From Candidatus Omnitrophica bacterium CG02_land_8_20_14_3_00__42_8 (GTDB lineage Bacteria > Omnitrophota > Gorgyraeia > Gorgyraeales > Gorgyraeaceae), in contig PEUD01000091.1 of NCBI GenBank assembly GCA_002780805.1, positions 996 to 15,076 on the forward strand: 14,081 bases of DNA, in the 5' to 3' direction. Positions 6,963 to 13,022 of the stretch are shown here, in pieces. The translations under genes were made by a program, and so were the position numbers. Positions within the stretch are counted from its first letter, which is position 1; every line of letters starts with the position of its first letter. Below the pieces are notes generated by a model. The model ran no database searches, had not been told where the DNA came from, and saw nothing but the letters and a program-made list of their open reading frames with translations.

Positions 6963-7468
6963 ACTTCGCTTGTCACCTTATCCCATAAACCTTGCGCCTT
7001 TAATATGATTTCTATCACCTCGCGGACAGCTCCTCTGCCGCCGCTCTTTTTAGTAATATAATGGCAGATATTTTTTACCTCTTCCATTGCTTCAGGAGGG
7101 GCGATGCTCAGACCCGCTCTTTTTAAAACAGGTAAATCTATAAGGTCGTCTCCTATGAAACAGGTTTCTTCATCTTTTACTCTGAATCTTTTTATTACTT
7201 TCTCATATACTTTAAGTTTTTCATAATTTGAATAAACCTTAGCAACATGCATATCCTTTGCCCTGCGTTTAACTATCCTTGTTTTCTTAGCTGTAATTAT
7301 GACAGATTTTATCCCTGCCCTGTGTAAAAGCGTCATTCCAAAACCGTCATAAACATTGAAACATTTTATCTCGTCTCCGAAATTATCATATATGATCCGG
7401 CCGTCCGTCAATACGCCATCTACATCTAATATCAATAACTTTATTTTTTTAGCCCGCTCTTCTATCAT
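6959..7468 (-). CDS. kdsC: 3-deoxy-D-manno-octulosonate 8-phosphate phosphatase (KdsC-type HAD protein)
   Basis: Removes the phosphate from Kdo-8-phosphate in the cytoplasm. The protein has 169 residues from ATG 7468; GTG at 7483 would add five. HAD motif I is LLILDVDGVLTDG with the two aspartates near the N-terminus, followed by the family stretch FNVYDGFGMTLL. The last motif is CFIGDDLIDLPVLKRAG, and the C-terminal KSGGRGAVREVIE matches the KdsC tail. It has no cap domain, as expected of the C0 subclass that forms tetramers. The second motif reads IITAKKT where most KdsC proteins have ITGR.S; the Thr is kept, so activity is plausible. Operon neighbour of kdsD and kdsA, as in many Gram-negatives. 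Its stop overlaps the start of the kinase gene by the ATGA arrangement. Confidence 0.92.
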   Translation of the reverse strand: MIEERAKKIKLLILDVDGVLTDGRIIYDNFGDEIKCFNVYDGFGMTLLHRAGIKSVIITAKKTRIVKRRAKDMHVAKVYSNYEKLKVYEKVIKRFRVKDEETCFIGDDLIDLPVLKRAGLSIAPPEAMEEVKNICHYITKKSGGRGAVREVIEIILKAQGLWDKVTSEV

Positions 7469-7488
7469 AATTATATTTTCCACATTAC

Positions 7489-7591
7489 TTCTCGACTCTG
7501 TTTATATACATAGCCTACGTTACCGCTCGAAGTCTATTAGCAATATTGTTCGAGTGGGCATTGTGACTGTGCATGTAAGCTTAATCGAGAA
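7489..7591 (-). repeat. Composite palindromic repeat, expanded relative of 4055-4101 (kdsD/kdsC gap)
   Basis: Outer arms TTCTCGA (7489-7495) and TCGAGAA (7585-7591); inner arms CTCGAA (7526-7531) and TTCGAG (7549-7554), extendable to CCGCTCGAA/TTCGAGTGG with one G-T pair. Motif order equals that of 4055-4101, but about 27 extra nt separate the tiers on each side, as if other sequence had entered. It fills the left half of the kdsD/kdsC gap, the longest in the operon (about 205 nt), in which I see no gene. Confidence 0.65.
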
Positions 7592-7671
7592 CTTCCGCGT
7601 GCCCCGTCCCAAACCTAAGAGTTACTTGTAATAGATTCGCGTAGGTTTGGGACGGGGCGTGGTTCAGCGAT
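7592..7671 (-). repeat. Palindrome nested in a relative of the 4503-4594 repeat (kdsD/kdsC gap)
   Basis: Perfect 17-bp arms GCCCCGTCCCAAACCTA (7601-7617) and complement (7642-7658) around a 24-nt loop that contains a small TTAC/GTAA hairpin. It is flanked by CTTCCGCGT (7592-7600) and GCGTGGTTCAGCGAT (7657-7671). The same two strings are continuous or nearly so at 4575-4594, so the GC-rich palindrome looks inserted into a copy of that element. It ends 2 nt before the kdsD stop. Confidence 0.8.
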
Positions 7672-7673
7672 TT

Positions 7674-8648
7674 TCATACTAATCCCGCCTTCAGCAAATC
7701 CTGCACATCCACAAGCCCTATGGCCCTGCCCTTTTCATCTACTATCGGTATTTCGTCGATCTTATATTCCTGCAGAATCCTTAATGCCTCAACAGCAAGG
7801 CATCCTTTTTTAAGCGTCATGGGATTCTTTGTCATTACGTCTTTTATCTCCCTTTCAAGCAGGGGGCGGCCGCGGCCGTCCCCTGCGCTTCCCAAATTCC
7901 TTCTTAAATCTCCGTCTGTAAAAATGCCTTTTACCTTTCCGTTTTTATCAACTACGGTCGCGCCCCCTGCCCTTGAAGCCGTAATAGCAAGAAGTACGTC
8001 TTTTACTTTTCTGGATTCTCTGACAACCGGATTGCCGGAGGCCTTGCGCATTATATCCTCTACCTTCAGCAATAATTGTTTTCCCAGGCTCCCGCCGGGA
8101 TGAAGAAGCGCGAAATCGCTTTTTTTAAATTTTCTTTTATCCATGAGCGCCGCGCATAGCGCATCGCCCATGGCAAGCATGCTGGTCGTGCTTGCCATGG
8201 GTGCCAGCCCCAGGGGGCATGCCTCTTCTTTTATCGAAACATTCAGCACGGTATCGCTATTTTTTGCCAGATTAGACCTTACATTCCCGGTTATAGCTAT
8301 TAACCTGGATCCGATCTTTTTTATAAGCGGCACGAGATTTACCACTTCCTCTGTCTCGCCGCTGTTTGAAATAACTATTACTACATCCTCTTTTTTGACC
8401 CTGCCCAAATCGCCGTGTATCGCTTCCGCGGAATGAAGCCAGAGGCTCGGGGTGCCTGTGGAAGCAAGCGTTGCGGAAATCTTCTGCCCTATAATACCTG
8501 CCTTGCCCATTCCGGTAACCACGACCCTGCCCTTAGAGGCATATATAAGCTCTACAGCCTTCTCAAAATATTTATCGATGCGGGAGATTAACTGCTTTAT
8601 GGAGTCAGCTTCAATTTTCAAAACCTGCCTAGCGCGTTTTTTTAACAT
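7674..8648 (-). CDS. kdsD: Arabinose-5-phosphate isomerase (KdsD/KpsF family)
   Basis: Converts ribulose-5-phosphate to arabinose-5-phosphate, the first step towards Kdo. The protein has 324 residues, the usual length. The SIS domain (about 35-170) has VVVTGMGKAG (42-51), SAEAIHGDLG (73-82) and ISNSGETEEV (93-102), followed by LLHPGGSLGK (181-190), which supplies the conserved His183. Lys49, the SGE glutamate and His183 match positions known to matter in this family. Two CBS domains follow (about 196-255 and 268-324) with GIFTDGDLRR and the typical VMTKNP. Between DGDLRR and VMT the linker is about five residues longer than in E. coli KdsD and reads NLGSAGDGRGRPLLE; this part is encoded by a 28-nt GC-rich palindrome (7859-7886). 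ATG at 8648 has only a weak site (GAG) next to the palindrome at 8658-8694. Followed by kdsC. Confidence 0.95.
   Translation of the reverse strand: MLKKRARQVLKIEADSIKQLISRIDKYFEKAVELIYASKGRVVVTGMGKAGIIGQKISATLASTGTPSLWLHSAEAIHGDLGRVKKEDVVIVISNSGETEEVVNLVPLIKKIGSRLIAITGNVRSNLAKNSDTVLNVSIKEEACPLGLAPMASTTSMLAMGDALCAALMDKRKFKKSDFALLHPGGSLGKQLLLKVEDIMRKASGNPVVRESRKVKDVLLAITASRAGGATVVDKNGKVKGIFTDGDLRRNLGSAGDGRGRPLLEREIKDVMTKNPMTLKKGCLAVEALRILQEYKIDEIPIVDEKGRAIGLVDVQDLLKAGLV
7859..7886 (-). repeat. GC-rich palindrome in frame inside kdsD
   Basis: GCAGGGG (7859-7865), one unpaired position, the perfect palindrome CGGCCGCGGCCG (7867-7878), one unpaired position, CCCCTGC (7880-7886). All but 2 of 28 bases are G or C, while the gene around it is mixed. 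It encodes AGDGRGRPL, in the linker that follows DGDLRR in the first CBS domain. Length and symmetry resemble the intergenic palindromes. Confidence 0.75.
8167..8201 (-). repeat. 13-bp perfect inverted repeat inside kdsD coding sequence
   Basis: Arms CCCATGGCAAGCA (8167-8179) and exact complement (8189-8201) with a 9-nt loop. It encodes part of PMASTTSMLAMG in the SIS domain. That protein stretch is conserved in the family (typically LAPT.STT..LALGDA), so the symmetry may be an accident of codon choice. Confidence 0.5.
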
Positions 8649-8657
8649 AATAATCTC

Positions 8658-8694
8658 TAAGGTGACACTCTGACATTGTCAGAGTGTCACCTTA
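8658..8694 (-). repeat. Perfect 18-bp palindrome, type A copy 1 (kdsA/kdsD junction)
   Basis: Arms TAAGGTGACACTCTGACA (8658-8675) and exact complement (8677-8694) around a single base. The kdsA stop codon (8692-8694) is part of the arm. A second copy at 13023-13063 has the same core, with one G-C pair changed to T-A on both arms. No T tract follows. Confidence 0.93.
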
Positions 8695-9510
8695 TTTTAC
8701 GATTGCATCTATTTTTTTAACTTCCTCTAATAATTTTTCCAGCATCTCAAGCGTAATCATATTAGGCCCGTCGCAAGGTGCCTTATCAGGATTCTTGTGA
8801 ACTTCCAAAAACAGGCCGTCGCAGCCTACCGCCGCTGCCGCGCGCGAAAGCCCTGCCACAAATTTTCTCTCTCCGCCGGAAGCGCAGCCCTGACTGCCCG
8901 GGAGCTGAACGCTATGAGTCGCGTCATACACAATAGGATACCCGTATTCCCGCATTATCTCTAGCGAGCGAAAATCGCTTATTAGATTATTATACCCGAA
9001 CATGACCCCGCGTTCTGTGATAATAATATTTTTATTGCCGCAGGCCTCTATCTTATCTATTATATTTTTAACATCCCAGGGCGATAAGAACTGCCCCTTT
9101 TTTACGTTCACGGCCCTTTTTGTCTTAGCGGTCTCTGTAATAAAATCCGTCTGTCTGCATAAAAAAGCCGGTATCTGTATAATATCCAGGACGTCTTTTG
9201 CTTTATCTAATTCAGACCTGCAATGGACATCGCTCAATATCGGGACGTCCAGTTCTTTTTTAACCTTTGCCAATATCTTAAGTCCTTCGTCAATCCCCGG
9301 CCCCCTGTAGGATTTTAAACTAGAGCGGTTTGCCTTATCATAGCTGGACTTAAAAATAAACCCTATGCCCAACTTATCGCATATTACTTTAATCTTCTCT
9401 GCATGGCGCATTGTATGAGATTCAGTTTCTATCACGCATGGCCCTGCAATAAGAATAATGGGATTTTTACCGCCTATTTTCACATTGCCTATTTTTATCT
9501 CTTTTGTCAT
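8692..9510 (-). CDS. kdsA: 2-dehydro-3-deoxyphosphooctonate aldolase (Kdo-8-phosphate synthase), metal-dependent type
   Basis: Condenses PEP with arabinose-5-phosphate to Kdo-8-phosphate in the cytoplasm. 272 residues, TIM-barrel family. Visible signatures are LIAGPCVIETE (20-30), FKSSYDKANRSS (53-64), IIQIPAFLCRQTD (110-122), VNVKKGQFLSPWD (135-147), TERGVMFGYNNL and DATHSVQLPG (196-205). Cys25, His199, Glu236 and Asp247 correspond to the metal ligands of the Aquifex enzyme (Cys11, His185, Glu222, Asp233), while E. coli has Asn in place of the Cys. I therefore expect the metal-dependent class. The start is ATG at 9510 (MTKEIKIGNV) with AGG 6 nt upstream; a longer frame to 9573 would translate the palindrome at 9520-9562 and is rejected. 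Stop lies in the palindrome at 8658-8694. Works with kdsD, kdsC and kdsB around it. Confidence 0.96.
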   Translation of the reverse strand: MTKEIKIGNVKIGGKNPIILIAGPCVIETESHTMRHAEKIKVICDKLGIGFIFKSSYDKANRSSLKSYRGPGIDEGLKILAKVKKELDVPILSDVHCRSELDKAKDVLDIIQIPAFLCRQTDFITETAKTKRAVNVKKGQFLSPWDVKNIIDKIEACGNKNIIITERGVMFGYNNLISDFRSLEIMREYGYPIVYDATHSVQLPGSQGCASGGERKFVAGLSRAAAAVGCDGLFLEVHKNPDKAPCDGPNMITLEMLEKLLEEVKKIDAIVK

Positions 9511-9519
9511 AATATACCT

Positions 9520-9562
9520 GTCCGACTCCGTGAGTCGCCTTTGGCGACTCACGGAGTCGGAC
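9520..9562 (-). repeat. Perfect 20-bp inverted repeat with self-symmetric arms (pyrG/kdsA junction)
   Basis: Arm GTCCGACTCCGTGAGTCGCC (9520-9539), loop TTT (9540-9542), exact complementary arm (9543-9562). Each arm also contains the smaller inverted repeat GACTC-cgt-GAGTC, so alternative folds exist. It starts 14 nt after the pyrG stop and directly abuts the AGG of the kdsA ribosome site. No T tract. Confidence 0.93.
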
Positions 9563-9576
9563 GCACCGCGCAATGT

Positions 9577-11184
9577 CTATGCATGCGCATGGTTCAACGC
9601 CGCCCTTACAAAATCCCTGAACAATGGATGGCAATCATCCGGTTTTGATTTAAATTCAGGGTGAAACTGGCAGGCCACAAACCATGGATGGCCCCTAAGC
9701 TCAATAATCTCCACCAGCCTCAGATCAGGAGAAGTGCCTGAAACAATCAAACCTTCTTTTTCCATGTTTCTTCTATAATGCGTGTCGAATTCATATCTAT
9801 GCCTGTGGCGTTCTGAAATCTTCTCTTTTCCGTAAGCCTCGAAACTGAACGTGCCTTTTTTCAATTTGCACGGATATGCGCCCAGGCGCATTGTCCCGCC
9901 CATAGCCTTCACTCTTTTCTGCTCCTCAAGAAGACTTATCACGGGATACGGCGTGGCCTTATCAAACTCGGTGGAATTAGCTTTTTTAAGCCCGCTTACG
10001 TTTCTCGCAAACTCCACAAGAGAACACTGCATCCCAAGGCATATGCCAAAAAATGGGATTCCTTTCTCTCTCGCAAACCTTATAGACTCTATCTTGCCTT
10101 CTATGCCCCGGTTACCGAAACCACCTGGGACAAGAATGCCGCTCACGTCTTTTAAAAATTTTTCAGCGCCTTTTTGCTCAATCTCTTCCGCGTCTATCTT
10201 TTTAATATTTACTTTCGCGTCATTCGCTATACCAGCGTGTTTCAACGCTTCATAAATAGACTTATAAGCGTCATTAAGCTCAATATATTTCCCCACAACC
10301 GCTATTGAAACCTTCTTTGAAGGGTGCAATGACCTTTTCACAACCTTTTCCCGCCATTCATTAAGATTGCCCTCCTGATACCTTATCTCAAGAAGCTTTA
10401 ATATTATTTTTCCAAGGCCCTGTTCCTGCAATAGAAGCGGGATTTCGTATATGTCCTTTACATCAGGCATGTCTATTACAGCGTCTTCGTCCACATTGCA
10501 GAAAAGCGATATCTTTTCCTTTATCTTTTTTGAAAGCGGCTTTTCGGCCCTCGCAATCAATATGTCAGGCTGTATCCCTATCTCTCTTAATTTCCCTACG
10601 CTGTGCTGGGTAGGTTTTGTCTTTAACTCTTCCGCGGCTTTTAAATAAGGGATAAGTGTCAGATGCACATTTATTGAGTTCCCCCTGCCCAGACGCTGCC
10701 TGAATTGCCTGATAGCTTCTAAGAAAGGCAGGCTTTCGATGTCTCCGACCGTGCCGCCTATTTCGCATATAACAACATCTATGTCTTTACCCTGAGAAAC
10801 CTTTTTTATATGCGCTATTATCTCATTTGTTATATGCGGAACCACCTGAACCGTAGCCCCGAGATAATCTCCGCGCCGCTCTTTTGTTATTACAGAGTTA
10901 TAAATTTTACCCGTGGTGATATTGTTTTCCTGGGTCATATTGGCGCTTATAAATCTCTCATAATGCCCCAGATCCAGGTCTGTCTCAGCCCCGTCGTCAG
11001 TCACATAGACCTCGCCGTGCTGAAAAGGATTCATTGTGCCGGGATCCACATTTATATACGGGTCGCATTTTTGTATCGTGACCTTAAGGCCTTTTGATTC
11101 CAAAAGTTTTCCGATAGAAGAGGATGTAATCCCCTTGCCCAGACTAGAAACAACCCCGCCCGTTATAAAAATATATTTTGGCAT
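9577..11184 (-). CDS. pyrG: CTP synthase
   Basis: Makes CTP from UTP, ATP and glutamine; CTP is the co-substrate of KdsB next door, and pyrG-kdsA linkage is common in Gram-negatives. 535 residues, full length. The amidoligase domain (1-about 265) has the P-loop FITGGVVSSLGKG (6-18), KCDPYINVDPGTMNP (39-53) and EIGGTVGDIES (141-151). The class I glutaminase domain (about 290-530) has GFGNRG (355-360), the nucleophile Cys382 in FFGICLGMQ, and the catalytic His508/Glu510 in QFHPEF. The start ATG at 11184 overlaps the kdsB stop (TAATG), with AGGGA 8 nt upstream. The C-terminus NHAHA is encoded by a GC-rich symmetric stretch (about 9577-9592) close to the palindrome at 9520-9562. Confidence 0.98.
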   Translation of the reverse strand: MPKYIFITGGVVSSLGKGITSSSIGKLLESKGLKVTIQKCDPYINVDPGTMNPFQHGEVYVTDDGAETDLDLGHYERFISANMTQENNITTGKIYNSVITKERRGDYLGATVQVVPHITNEIIAHIKKVSQGKDIDVVICEIGGTVGDIESLPFLEAIRQFRQRLGRGNSINVHLTLIPYLKAAEELKTKPTQHSVGKLREIGIQPDILIARAEKPLSKKIKEKISLFCNVDEDAVIDMPDVKDIYEIPLLLQEQGLGKIILKLLEIRYQEGNLNEWREKVVKRSLHPSKKVSIAVVGKYIELNDAYKSIYEALKHAGIANDAKVNIKKIDAEEIEQKGAEKFLKDVSGILVPGGFGNRGIEGKIESIRFAREKGIPFFGICLGMQCSLVEFARNVSGLKKANSTEFDKATPYPVISLLEEQKRVKAMGGTMRLGAYPCKLKKGTFSFEAYGKEKISERHRHRYEFDTHYRRNMEKEGLIVSGTSPDLRLVEIIELRGHPWFVACQFHPEFKSKPDDCHPLFRDFVRAALNHAHA

Positions 11185-11927
11185 TACTGTTTTCCCTTTA
11201 TGATTTCAACCGCTTTTTCCAAATCCTCAGGCGTATCTATGCCTATTGTGTCAAATTTTGTTTCAATTACCTTTATCCTGTAACCATTTTCCAGGACCCG
11301 CAGCTGCTCTAATTTTTCCGTTTTTTCCAGGCGCGATTGCGGAAGCGACTTAAAAGTAAAAAGAAAATCTTTTGTGTACGCGTAAATGCCTATGTGCTTA
11401 AAATAATCTATGATCTGTAATTTATCGTCCGACCCCATCCTCTCGTACGGCACAGGGGCCCTTGAAAAATATAACGCAAAACCGTTTCTGTCAAATACCA
11501 CTTTAACCACGTTAGGGTCCTGGATTTCAGCCGCGTCTTTTATTTTATGACAGAGCGTCGCCATAACTAACGCGCTGTCTTTTAAAATAGCTCCGGCCAC
11601 ATCATCTATCATCGAAGGATGCAAAAGCGGTTCGTCTGCCTGTATGTTTACAATAACCCTGGCATCGATTGAGGCAGCTACTTCAGTCAATCGGTCCGAG
11701 CCGCTTTTGTGCGCGGTAGAAGTATATACAACATTCGCCCCGAATCCTTTGGCAACATTATAAATACGCTTATCGTCAGTCGCTATTATAAGGTCGTCTA
11801 TTGAATTTGATTTTTTTGCGTTCTCCCAGGTATGCTGTATGACAGGCTTGCCGCAGAAATCCACCAGAAGTTTTCCTTCGAATCTCGTAGAGCCGTATCT
11901 CGCTGGAATTATACCAACAGCGTCCAT
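11184..11927 (-). CDS. kdsB: CMP-Kdo synthetase (3-deoxy-manno-octulosonate cytidylyltransferase)
   Basis: Activates Kdo with CTP to CMP-Kdo, the donor for lipid A-Kdo assembly. 247 residues, practically the E. coli length (248). Motifs in order: GIIPARYGSTRFEGK (5-19), the nucleotide-binding head; HKSGSDRL (73-80); NIQADEP (94-100), with the metal-binding acidic residue; YFSRAPVPY (153-161); KHIGIYAY (177-184); EKTEKLEQLR (201-210); and GIDTPEDL (229-236). The usual HxSGTDR is HKSGSDR here, a conservative change. The start is ATG at 11927, with AAGGA 7 nt upstream; a TTG at 11942 in the same frame is rejected because it lies before that ribosome site. Its stop is fused to the pyrG start, so the two CTP-linked enzymes are probably translationally coupled. 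Confidence 0.97.
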   Translation of the reverse strand: MDAVGIIPARYGSTRFEGKLLVDFCGKPVIQHTWENAKKSNSIDDLIIATDDKRIYNVAKGFGANVVYTSTAHKSGSDRLTEVAASIDARVIVNIQADEPLLHPSMIDDVAGAILKDSALVMATLCHKIKDAAEIQDPNVVKVVFDRNGFALYFSRAPVPYERMGSDDKLQIIDYFKHIGIYAYTKDFLFTFKSLPQSRLEKTEKLEQLRVLENGYRIKVIETKFDTIGIDTPEDLEKAVEIIKGKQ

Positions 11928-11944
11928 ATGTTTATCCTTCAAAG

Positions 11945-12041
11945 ACTGATTGGCACACTAAAGCGTGCCCTACAATATTGTCGCAAAGACCTTCATAAAT
12001 AGGCAGGTTAAAACCTGCCTATTCTCGGCCTTTGCCTTTAA
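11945..12041 (-). repeat. Nested palindromic repeat, copy 2 (heptose kinase/kdsB junction)
   Basis: Same frame as 2251-2365: GGCACACT/AGCGTGCC stem (11952-11959, 11962-11969), and outer stem GCAAAGACC (11983-11991) with GGCCTTTGC (12027-12035). Here the frame encloses a different, perfect inner palindrome, AATAGGCAGGTT (11998-12009) and complement (12012-12023). Two of the five differences from copy 1 fall in stems; both leave G-U pairs in the minus-strand RNA. The right part of the repeat is translated as the last residues of the heptose kinase, whose stop (12019-12021) is in the inner palindrome. Confidence 0.9.
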
Positions 12042-13008
12042 TTCTCGCCAATAACTCTTCTTGCGTGATAACCGCTATCCCGACTTTGCCTACCACAATG
12101 CCTGCCGCGATGTTTGAAATATACGCCGCGTCTTTCATATTAATTCCCAGCGCGAGCGCCAGGGTAAATACGCTTATTACAGTATCCCCTGCGCCGGAAA
12201 CATCATATACCTCTTGCGCAACGGTGGGTATATGCGTGATAGCCCCGCTTTTCTGAAAAAGCTGCATGCCGTTCTCTCCCAGCGTTACCAGAACGCCTTC
12301 GCACTTTAGTTTTTTAAGAAGCACTCTGCCTATTTTTAATATACTCTCGTTATCCTTGATCTTCATGCCGACTGCCTGGGCAGCCTCGTGATGATTAGGG
12401 GTTATCGCGGTAACGCCGTTATAATAAGAAAAATGTTCTTCTTTAGGGTCTACGGTTATAATCTTTTTCTTTTTCTTTGCTATTGTCAGAATCTTTTTTA
12501 AGAGCCTTGCGGAAATAACGCCTTTGCCGTAATCTTCTATTACAATCGCGTCCATTTCGTCGATTATATCCTTTATATAAAATATAATTTTATCCAATAT
12601 GCCTGCGGAAATCCCCTCTACCTTTTCCCTGTCAATTCTGACTACTTGTTGATGATGCGCGACTACCCTGGTTTTTAATGTTGTGGGCCGGCTGTCATCC
12701 GCAATGACGCCGTCTATATTTATGCCTTTTTCTTCAAGCCCTTCTTTCAGTATCCCGCCTCTTTCATCGTTACCGACCACGCCGGCTATATACGCCCTGG
12801 CTCCCAGCGAGGTGATGTTATTCGCAACGTTAGCCGCGCCGCCCGACATAAACGATTCTGACTTTACCCATACTACAGGGACAGGCGCTTCCGGAGAAAT
12901 TCTGGAGACATCGCCCCATACAAATTCATCCAGAATCAAATCTCCTATCACCAGGATTTTCGCATCTTTGAATCTCGGTATTATCTTTTTCAATTTAGCT
13001 GTATTCAT
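12019..13008 (-). CDS. rfaE1: D-glycero-beta-D-manno-heptose-7-phosphate kinase (RfaE/HldE domain I, monofunctional)
   Basis: A PfkB/ribokinase-family kinase that would phosphorylate heptose-7-phosphate at C1 on the way to ADP-heptose for the inner core. 329 residues: VIGDLILDEFVWGDVSRISPEAPVP (20-44) and MSGGAANVANNI (54-65) are the substrate-side signatures of this subfamily, and HHQQVVRIDRE (118-128) is characteristic too. DVSGAGDT (269-276) carries the catalytic Asp275 and the anion hole. E. coli HldE is about 477 residues because a nucleotidyltransferase domain follows; that domain is absent, so a separate adenylyltransferase must exist elsewhere. ATG at 13008 has AGGA 7 nt upstream, right after the palindrome at 13023-13063. 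The C-terminal KGKGRE is encoded by the repeat at 11945-12041 and lies past the normal end of the fold, so the tail may have come from the element. Confidence 0.93.
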   Translation of the reverse strand: MNTAKLKKIIPRFKDAKILVIGDLILDEFVWGDVSRISPEAPVPVVWVKSESFMSGGAANVANNITSLGARAYIAGVVGNDERGGILKEGLEEKGINIDGVIADDSRPTTLKTRVVAHHQQVVRIDREKVEGISAGILDKIIFYIKDIIDEMDAIVIEDYGKGVISARLLKKILTIAKKKKKIITVDPKEEHFSYYNGVTAITPNHHEAAQAVGMKIKDNESILKIGRVLLKKLKCEGVLVTLGENGMQLFQKSGAITHIPTVAQEVYDVSGAGDTVISVFTLALALGINMKDAAYISNIAAGIVVGKVGIAVITQEELLARIKGKGRE

Positions 13009-13022
13009 ATTCCCATCCTACT

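Noticed and set aside
7655..7680. tRNA-like GTGGTTCAGCGAT string near 7657-7671 (also 4580-4594)
   Set aside because: It resembles a T-loop only superficially. No acceptor stem, anticodon arm or full cloverleaf can be built, and the string is explained as an arm of a palindromic repeat.
9511..9573. N-terminal extension of KdsA to 9573
   Set aside because: The extra 21 codons translate the 20-bp hairpin, match nothing in the family, and lie before the AGG ribosome site of the ATG at 9510.
10565..10768. Short minus-strand frame of 67 codons
   Set aside because: It lies inside pyrG in another frame of the same strand. The PyrG reading has all CTP synthase motifs, and this one has Arg-rich, motif-free translation.
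11928..11942. TTG start of KdsB at 11942
   Set aside because: It would put the AAGGA ribosome site inside the coding sequence. ATG at 11927 gives the family N-terminus directly.
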